The translations under genes were made by a program, and so were the position numbers. This document shows, piece by piece, positions 13,935 to 18,193 of a stretch of 18,193 nucleotides of DNA. The notes under the pieces were generated by a model. It saw only the letters and a list, made by a program, of their open reading frames with translations, was not told the DNA's origin and did not search any database. The DNA is from Thermocladium sp049965935 (GTDB taxonomy: Archaea; Thermoproteota; Thermoprotei; Thermoproteales; Thermocladiaceae). Position 1 is the stretch's first letter. Every line of letters starts with the position of its first letter. Location: the NCBI GenBank assembly GCA_049965935.1, contig JBMFVP010000032.1, positions 1-18,193 of the forward strand. Direction: 5' to 3'.

Positions 13935-14234
13935 TCATAATACGTATTTCACGTCCTCCTCCACGTGAAGCACAGGCTCGAGGCCGGCCCTAAATAATTC
14001 CTTGGCTAAATCCTCTATAGTCGTCTCAAGCGGATTAAATACTATGTGAAGTTCCCCGGTGAACCAGGAATCGAAGACGCCCCTTATTGAGTTTATTGCA
14101 TCTAGATTAGGTCGACCCCTCACGCCGAGCACTAGGTACCTAGCATAGACGCTGCATTTACATGATTCGCTAAAATCATGAGCGGCCTTATCGGTCTCCA
14201 TCACTTCCTCCTTATCAATGATATAGACATACAT
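13935..14234 (-). CDS. Orphan 99-aa protein, possibly ferredoxin-like fold
   Basis: 99 aa. A Cys-x-Cys at 25-27 (SCKCS) precedes a strand-helix-strand-helix-strand pattern: ARYLVLGV (31-38), NLDAINSIRGVF (43-54), ELHIVFNP (61-68), TIEDLAKELFRAG (72-84), EPVLHV (86-91). This order and the length resemble heavy-metal-associated or other ferredoxin-like domains, but the classic GMTCxxC motif is absent, so metal binding is speculative. The ATG at 14234 lies about 28 bases from a TATA box; an internal ATG at 14201 is less likely. It converges on the FAD oxidoreductase with a 12-base gap. No family is recognised. Confidence 0.6.
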   Translation of the reverse strand: MYVYIIDKEEVMETDKAAHDFSESCKCSVYARYLVLGVRGRPNLDAINSIRGVFDSWFTGELHIVFNPLETTIEDLAKELFRAGLEPVLHVEEDVKYVL

Positions 14235-14256
14235 GGATCCCCATCATTTTACTTTT

Positions 14257-14267
14257 GTTTAAAAATG
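14257..14267 (-). promoter_or_regulatory. TATA box of the 99-aa orphan
   Basis: catttttaaac on the minus strand, centred about 28 bases before the ATG at 14234. Confidence 0.55.
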
Positions 14268-14312
14268 TTAACTAATTTATGAATTATTAAGAGGGGTTCG
14301 GCATTAGGAATT

Positions 14313-14322
14313 CCTTTAAATG
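14313..14322 (+). promoter_or_regulatory. TATA box that fixes the start of exonuclease III
   Basis: cctttaaatg, centred about 28 bases before the GTG at 14346 but only about 16 before the GTG at 14334, so the shorter product is favoured. Confidence 0.5.
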
Positions 14323-14345
14323 CTGGCTCTACGGTGCGTGACCGC

Positions 14346-15089
14346 GTGAAACTGCTTTCTTGGAATGTGAATGGATTAAGGGCAGCCATGGGGAAGGGGC
14401 TAATTGATATAGTTAGAAGCGGGGAATATGATATACTGATGTTCCAGGAGATCAGGACCAGCGAGGTGCCGCTTGATTTTCAGGTTAGCGGGTATGAGAC
14501 TTACGTATTTCCAGCTAGGCGAAGCGGTTATAGTGGAACTATGACCCTTACTAGGCTAAAGCCATTATCGGTGAAGTATGGCTTGGGCATTGAGGAGTTC
14601 GATGCGGAGGGGAGGGTAATTACTCTGGAGCTAAGTGATCTCTATGTCATTAATGTTTACTTTCCAAACGCCGGGGAGGAGCTGCGGAGGCTTGACTTTA
14701 AGCTTAGATTCGATGATGCTTTCGAGGAGTTCCTACTTAGCTTGAATAAACCGGTTATTGCGTGCGGCGACTTTAATGTGGCCCATGAGGAGAGGGATAT
14801 AGCTAGGCCCAGGGATAATCTGCATCATGCTGGATTCACCATTGAGGAGAGGGAGAGGTTTAGTCGGCTCTTGGCCAAGGGTTTCCTGGATACATATAGA
14901 TTATTCGTCCAGGAGGGGGGCCATTATACCTGGTGGTCATATAGGTTCCATGCGAGGGAGAAGAATATTGGGTGGAGAATCGATTACTGCATTGCATCAC
15001 AGTCGCTGCGGGAGCGGATCAGGAGGGCCGATATACTTGATAAAGTATTGGGATCCGATCATGCGCCTGTGGTCCTCGAAATCGACTAG
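14346..15089 (+). CDS. xthA: Exonuclease III / AP endonuclease
   Basis: 247 aa from the GTG at 14346, giving the canonical N-terminus MKLLSWNVNGLRA; a GTG at 14334 is in frame but too near the TATA box. This Mg-dependent enzyme nicks DNA at abasic sites and has 3'-phosphodiesterase/exonuclease activity in base-excision repair. Active-site residues are visible: N7, E35 (FQEIRT), Y105 (VYFPNAG), D142 and N144 (GDFN), and D238-H239 (GSDHAPV), plus WRIDY (210-214). The protein is complete. It appears to be transcribed alone, because the next gene has its own TATA box. Confidence 0.95.
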   Translation: MKLLSWNVNGLRAAMGKGLIDIVRSGEYDILMFQEIRTSEVPLDFQVSGYETYVFPARRSGYSGTMTLTRLKPLSVKYGLGIEEFDAEGRVITLELSDLYVINVYFPNAGEELRRLDFKLRFDDAFEEFLLSLNKPVIACGDFNVAHEERDIARPRDNLHHAGFTIEERERFSRLLAKGFLDTYRLFVQEGGHYTWWSYRFHAREKNIGWRIDYCIASQSLRERIRRADILDKVLGSDHAPVVLEID

Positions 15090-15093
15090 ATTA

Positions 15094-15105
15094 CTTTTAT
15101 TTATT
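15094..15105 (+). promoter_or_regulatory. TATA box of the FAD-fold orphan
   Basis: cttttatttatt, centred about 28 bases before the ATG at 15127, just after the xthA stop. Confidence 0.5.
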
Positions 15106-15126
15106 GGCCTTGTGGCTTGATGCTTC

Positions 15127-16083
15127 ATGGCTAGGATAGCCATCATCGGATTAAACGCTGGCACCGCTTACTTAGCGTATCTATTGGCTAAGGGGAATCA
15201 TAGGGTCACCATCATCACTGGGGCCAAGGATGCGCGATTAATTGATTTGGAGCCTCATGTTAGGCATGGATTATTGAGGGACAATAGGTTATTCACGTTG
15301 GATTTTCTCTCCACCTTAATGGACGTGAGGGAGCACGATATTTTGGATACCAAAATAGATTCTCAACGTATCTGGATCGGCGGGAGATCCCTTGGTTACT
15401 TTGACCTGATATATACGGGCACAGAGGATGAATTAGTGACTAGAGGCAGCGGCGATGTAGTTGCTTCGAGCGATCCATTCCTGGCATTGATGCATTGCAT
15501 GGTTATGCGGGCAAGCGGATTAGATGCCGCTGTTTCGGTAAATATAGATGAGTGGATCCTGAAATGGAGCGGCTGCGAGCGGAGAGGCGAGGCTAATTAC
15601 TTCGTTGAGACTGAAATCAAGCAGCCTCCCCCCGGCGGCTTTTTCATTGGGTTGGGGCAGAAATTCGTTGACGCCAGCGGATCAATTACAGTGGTGAGGC
15701 GAGGGTTTCATGAGGTTTTAATTGGCATTGGAGAGGCGGCAAGAGTAATGGGCATGGGGACCCAGAGACCCATTGGCTTTGATTATGCATGGGCTGACGA
15801 TACTGGCGTATATATTGTCGGCTCCATGCCTTCATCTATGAGCGGCATGTCGACTAGGCGCATGCATGCCGTCTTTGGCAAGAATGAGATTGAGGCTAGA
15901 GCGGTCATGATGGGCGATAGGGTCATTCATGTAATGATTGCATCAAGGGGTTGGGGCTTCACGCTGAGGGATGCAGTTAATATCTATAGGTGGATTGGGG
16001 GGGATCCGGCTGGTTTCCTCTTTGATATTGGTAATTACCAATCACTGGGGAGGCTACGGGGAATTTTTTCGTTTATTTACTGA
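15127..16083 (+). CDS. Degenerate FAD/NAD-fold protein, function unknown
   Basis: 318 aa. An N-terminal Rossmann strand and loop, RIAIIGLNAGTAYLAYLLA (3-21), followed by HRVTIIT (25-31), resembles the dinucleotide site of CoA-disulfide reductase and NADH-oxidase flavoproteins. Near residues 224-236, DDTGVYIVGSMPS sits where those enzymes have TxxGVFAAGDxA, but the flavin-contacting Asp is replaced (GS for GD). The second, NAD(P)-binding GxGxxG domain of such enzymes is not seen, and the length is about 100-130 residues short. A QPPPGGFFIGLGQKF stretch (166-180) is unlike the family. It may bind a nucleotide or flavin weakly or in a new way. The ATG is supported by a TATA box. No operon partner is evident. 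Confidence 0.65.
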   Translation: MARIAIIGLNAGTAYLAYLLAKGNHRVTIITGAKDARLIDLEPHVRHGLLRDNRLFTLDFLSTLMDVREHDILDTKIDSQRIWIGGRSLGYFDLIYTGTEDELVTRGSGDVVASSDPFLALMHCMVMRASGLDAAVSVNIDEWILKWSGCERRGEANYFVETEIKQPPPGGFFIGLGQKFVDASGSITVVRRGFHEVLIGIGEAARVMGMGTQRPIGFDYAWADDTGVYIVGSMPSSMSGMSTRRMHAVFGKNEIEARAVMMGDRVIHVMIASRGWGFTLRDAVNIYRWIGGDPAGFLFDIGNYQSLGRLRGIFSFIY

Positions 16084-16150
16084 GCCGAGCATTGTCTTGT
16101 TCGACATTCGTCGCGCAGCTTATTTCTCCATAATTGATTCGTATGCAAAA

Positions 16151-16160
16151 CATTTATAAG
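16151..16160 (+). promoter_or_regulatory. TATA box of the TrmB-like regulator
   Basis: catttataag, centred about 35 bases before the TTG at 16191. Transcription should begin near 16182 in the duplicated sequence ttggtggtaattggtggtg. Confidence 0.5.
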
Positions 16161-16190
16161 TGAGGATTGTGACGCTATTATTGGTGGTAA

Positions 16191-16604
16191 TTGGTGGTGT
16201 CACTTGTCTCAATAAAGGAAAAAGAAGCCGATGAATTGGTGGAGAGATTCGGCGAGGAGGACTTATTGAAATGCATCTTCGGCCTCTCCTCAACTGAGAT
16301 AGAGATTTATGGAGTGCTCAGCAGGGGGGACACCATGACCGTTGCCGAGGTTGCTAATGCGGTGTCCAAGTCCCGCAGCACCGTGGAGAGATCCCTCATA
16401 AAATTCGTGCAACTAGGCCTAGCCAATAGGAGACCCGTGCTTGCTAGAAATGGAGGCTACACCTACGTTTACTCCGTGAAGCCGCCGGAGCAAGTGCGGG
16501 GGAGACTAGTGGAGCTTGTCGATGCATTTCATGAACGCGCCAGGGCAATAGCTGAATCCTTTCATAACATTGCCAAGGGCCAGGAACCAAAGCTCAGAAA
16601 TTAA
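16191..16604 (+). CDS. TrmB-like winged-helix transcription regulator
   Basis: Up to 137 aa from TTG 16191; GTG at 16194 or 16197 would shorten it by one or two residues, and an in-frame stop lies just before, so nothing longer is possible. A winged helix occupies about 31-97: GLSSTEIEIYGVLSRGD (31-47), TVAEVANAVSKSRSTVERSLIKFVQLGL (50-77, helix-turn-helix) and a wing GGYTYVYSVKP (88-98). It is followed by an amphipathic helix (about 100-128) that probably forms a dimer. This matches DNA-binding halves of TrmB/sugar-type archaeal regulators without the effector domain. The target is unknown; the divergent promoters at 16837-16875 are the nearest candidates. It converges with the zinc-ribbon gene with 6 bases between stops. 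Confidence 0.75.
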   Translation: MVVSLVSIKEKEADELVERFGEEDLLKCIFGLSSTEIEIYGVLSRGDTMTVAEVANAVSKSRSTVERSLIKFVQLGLANRRPVLARNGGYTYVYSVKPPEQVRGRLVELVDAFHERARAIAESFHNIAKGQEPKLRN

Positions 16605-16610
16605 GGGAAA

Positions 16611-16817
16611 TTAATTAGGAACTCCCTTACCAGAATTGCCCTTCAGTAATTGCCTAATGATCTCGCGCGCCTCCTTTCCGGACGATGCCTTTCCCACCAG
16701 CGATGCGCTGGCCACTGGAAACATGGAGCCGCAGTAGGGACACTCGTGGTTCCGGGACCCGGCCCTCGCTGCTGATGGGCGGCCACATCGCGGGCAAACC
16801 AGCACTAGGTACTCCAT
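16611..16817 (-). CDS. DUF1922-like zinc-ribbon protein
   Basis: 68 aa from the ATG at 16817. A zinc ribbon uses C8, C11, C26 and C29 (VCPRCGRP and ECPYCGS), followed by a LVGKASSGKEAREIIRQLLKG helix (about 40-61). The YLVLVC start, Cys spacing and helical tail match small archaeal DUF1922-type proteins, whose role is unknown; a nucleic-acid or protein-binding adaptor role is a guess. A TTG at 16838 would extend it by seven residues, but the TATA box at 16837-16847 overlaps that codon and lies 25 bases before the ATG at 16817, settling the start. Confidence 0.7.
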   Translation of the reverse strand: MEYLVLVCPRCGRPSAARAGSRNHECPYCGSMFPVASASLVGKASSGKEAREIIRQLLKGNSGKGVPN

Positions 16818-16836
16818 GGGGGTGACCCAGTTTCGC

Positions 16837-16847
16837 AATTAAAAACC
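16837..16847 (-). promoter_or_regulatory. TATA box that fixes the start of the zinc-ribbon gene
   Basis: ggtttttaatt on the minus strand, centred about 25 bases before the ATG at 16817. Confidence 0.5.
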
Positions 16848-16863
16848 TTAATTCATTCGGCAA

Positions 16864-16875
16864 CCTATAAATAGG
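16864..16875 (+). promoter_or_regulatory. TATA box of the COG1058/phosphorylase operon
   Basis: cctataaatagg, centred about 28 bases before the ATG at 16898. It is back to back with the zinc-ribbon promoter, with box centres about 28 bases apart. Confidence 0.6.
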
Positions 16876-16897
16876 GCTGAGGAATCCTTGGGACTTA

Positions 16898-17680
16898 ATG
16901 AGGGCATGGATATTATCCATTGGGAATGAATTATTGATAGGCAAAACGATCAATACCAATGCAGCTTGGTTAGCGAGGAAATTAACTGTGCTTGGGTATG
17001 AAGTTCGACGAGAGGTATCGATACCGGACGAGGAGACGGAGGAGGTGGAGGTATTCAGGGATGCCTTGGACCGTGGAATAGAGCTTATAGTGTCGACGGG
17101 GGGCCTTGGACCCACGTTCGACGATAAGACAAGTGAATCTCTTGCAAAGGCGCTGAATAGGGAGTATGTAGTGAATGAGGAGGCGCTGAATCTGGTTAAG
17201 GCTAAGTTTCTCGAGAAGGGGCTTGAATTAACTCCGCCCAGGCTGAAGCAAGCCATGATGCCGCGAGGCGCTGAAGCACTACCTAATCCGGTTGGCACCG
17301 CGCCAGGGATATGGGTGAGGGAGGGACGATCCATAATAGTGGCCCTGCCGGGCGTTCCAGCAGAGATGATGGGGATTTTTGAGGGACACGTGGAGCCGAG
17401 ATTGATGAGCATTGGGCCTAGGCCTAGCTTTGTAGAGGAAAGCTTCACGGTTAAGGGGGTGCCGGAGGCCGAGGCCGCTCCAATAATAGAGAAGGCTATG
17501 AGGATGGGGAATAGGGTGTACATAAAGAGCCACCCAAAGGGGCATGAGATTGGCTCTCCATTTCTGGAAATACACGTATACGCCAGTTCCAGTAATGAGG
17601 AGGAGGCGCGAAGGGAAGTGGAGAGAATAGTGAATTACTTGAGGGAGGAATTACGGAGACGGGGAGGGGATGTTGAGTGA
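16898..17680 (+). CDS. CinA N-domain (COG1058) protein, MoaB/MogA fold
   Basis: 260 aa. It is the free-standing N-terminal domain of CinA: SIGNELLIGKTINTN (7-21), STGGLGPTFDD (66-76), NPVGTAPG (130-137) and LPGVPAEM (150-157) are the nucleotide/molybdopterin-type binding loops. Bacterial COG1058 domains have been reported to hydrolyse ADP-ribose; the NMN deamidase activity of full CinA lies in the C-terminal PncC domain, which is absent, so names such as nicotinamide-nucleotide amidase would mislead. The ATG at 16898 is supported by a TATA box. The stop overlaps the GTG of the phosphorylase gene by 3 bases, so the two are translated together, suggesting nucleotide salvage or repair. Confidence 0.85.
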   Translation: MRAWILSIGNELLIGKTINTNAAWLARKLTVLGYEVRREVSIPDEETEEVEVFRDALDRGIELIVSTGGLGPTFDDKTSESLAKALNREYVVNEEALNLVKAKFLEKGLELTPPRLKQAMMPRGAEALPNPVGTAPGIWVREGRSIIVALPGVPAEMMGIFEGHVEPRLMSIGPRPSFVEESFTVKGVPEAEAAPIIEKAMRMGNRVYIKSHPKGHEIGSPFLEIHVYASSSNEEEARREVERIVNYLREELRRRGGDVE

Positions 17681-18193
17681 GTCCAATACATATAAAGGCT
17701 AAGAGGGGGGACGTGGCTAGTAGCGTCATCATGGCGGGCGACCCCGCCAGAGTTAGGCGTCTAGCCGACTTATTGTCCCATCCACGAGTTGTTAATAGGA
17801 ACCGGGGATTCCTAGTGATCACTGGGGCGAGGGATGGAGTTGACATCACCCTCGCGGCCCATGGTGTTGGCGCGCCCTCGGCATCAATAGTTATGGAGGA
17901 ATTAATTCAATTAGGGGCACGGAACTTGGTGAGGCTCGGCACCGTTGGAGGCGTTCTAACCGAGCCCGGTGAGTACCTCCTGGCAAGGGGGGCAGCGTAT
18001 TTGCCGGGCGGGTTATATGAACAGTACCTGGGGCATGTAGCATACCCCGCTTCCCCTGATGCCGCATTGTTCTTGGCATTGGCTAGATCAATGGAGAAAC
18101 GGGGGCTTCGGTATAGGGAGGGCATTGTGTTTAGCAGCGATGCTTTTTACGCCGAGAATAGGTTAAGCATAGATCTAGGGGGGTTAGGGATCG
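17677..18193 (+). CDS. Nucleoside phosphorylase (uridine/purine type), 3' end cut off
   Basis: The frame is open from GTG 17677 to the window edge (172 codons visible). The N-terminus has IHIKAKRGDVA (4-14) and VIMAGDPARVRRLA (17-30), the phosphate-binding GDP loop of the PNP/UDP phosphorylase family, followed by AAHGVGAPSASIVMEELIQLG (about 59-79) and VRLGTVGGVL (84-93), the second phosphate-contact strand. The family cleaves nucleosides with phosphate into a base and ribose 1-phosphate; whether this one prefers uridine, inosine or methylthioadenosine cannot be read from the visible part. It has no promoter and starts inside the COG1058 stop codon, so it is the second gene of an operon. Confidence 0.88.
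   Translation, partial: MSPIHIKAKRGDVASSVIMAGDPARVRRLADLLSHPRVVNRNRGFLVITGARDGVDITLAAHGVGAPSASIVMEELIQLGARNLVRLGTVGGVLTEPGEYLLARGAAYLPGGLYEQYLGHVAYPASPDAALFLALARSMEKRGLRYREGIVFSSDAFYAENRLSIDLGGLGI

Noticed and set aside
15971..16159. 62-codon plus-strand frame overlapping the end of the FAD-fold gene
   Set aside because: It lies mostly inside a supported gene in another frame and runs into the regulator's TATA region.
16654..17523. 289-codon minus-strand frame opposite the COG1058 gene
   Set aside because: The plus strand encodes a clear conserved family with a promoter; the long antisense frame is a by-product of its codon use and is Ser/Pro-rich without motifs.

Overview
The window looks like chromosome of a thermophilic crenarchaeon (Thermoproteota). 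A Thermoproteales member such as the Caldivirga, Vulcanisaeta or Thermocladium group is my best guess from gene content and moderate GC; this is inference, not a database match. Archaeal markers include Sec61 beta, geranylgeranylglyceryl phosphate synthase, aIF2 gamma, exosome Rrp41/Rrp42 and the archaeal thiolase/DUF35/HMG-CoA synthase set. Most first-in-operon start codons lie about 24-33 bases downstream of the centre of an A/T box and lack a Shine-Dalgarno, which is the layout of leaderless crenarchaeal transcripts. I used this spacing to correct several starts.

Layout. Bases 1-2190 hold secG (57 aa, +), the convergent and overlapping GGGP synthase (-), a small AAA-type ATPase (-) and, upstream of that ATPase, a structured stretch resembling an IS200/IS605 right end. 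Bases 2188-3866 hold a COG3375-type acetyltransferase, an uncertain intergenic region, and a PIN-domain protein whose 3' end carries a perfect 12-bp inverted repeat. Bases 3841-6661 carry an information-processing block on the minus strand: rrp41, rrp42, aIF2 gamma, PIN. Bases 6708-7831 hold an orphan membrane protein (-) and a Roadblock/LC7-like protein (+).

Bases 7894-12670 hold a minus-strand mevalonate module. A thiolase homologue, a DUF35 zinc-ribbon/OB protein and HMG-CoA synthase form a tight operon; a TPR protein and HMG-CoA reductase follow with their own promoters. With GGGP synthase at 366-1145, the window thus holds early isoprenoid steps and a later lipid-ether step. The thiolase homologue has lost its nucleophilic Cys (Asp87), its general-base His (Phe332) and the C-terminal Gly-rich loop, so it is probably not an ordinary acetoacetyl-CoA thiolase. 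This is the most notable observation.

Bases 12864-16083 hold a GltD-like FAD/NAD(P) oxidoreductase (+), a 99-aa orphan (-), exonuclease III (+) and a degenerate FAD-fold protein (+). Bases 16191-18193 hold a TrmB-like regulator (+), a DUF1922-like zinc ribbon (-) and an operon of a COG1058 (CinA N-domain) protein with a nucleoside phosphorylase that runs off the window edge. I found no rRNA, tRNA, CRISPR array or intact mobile element.
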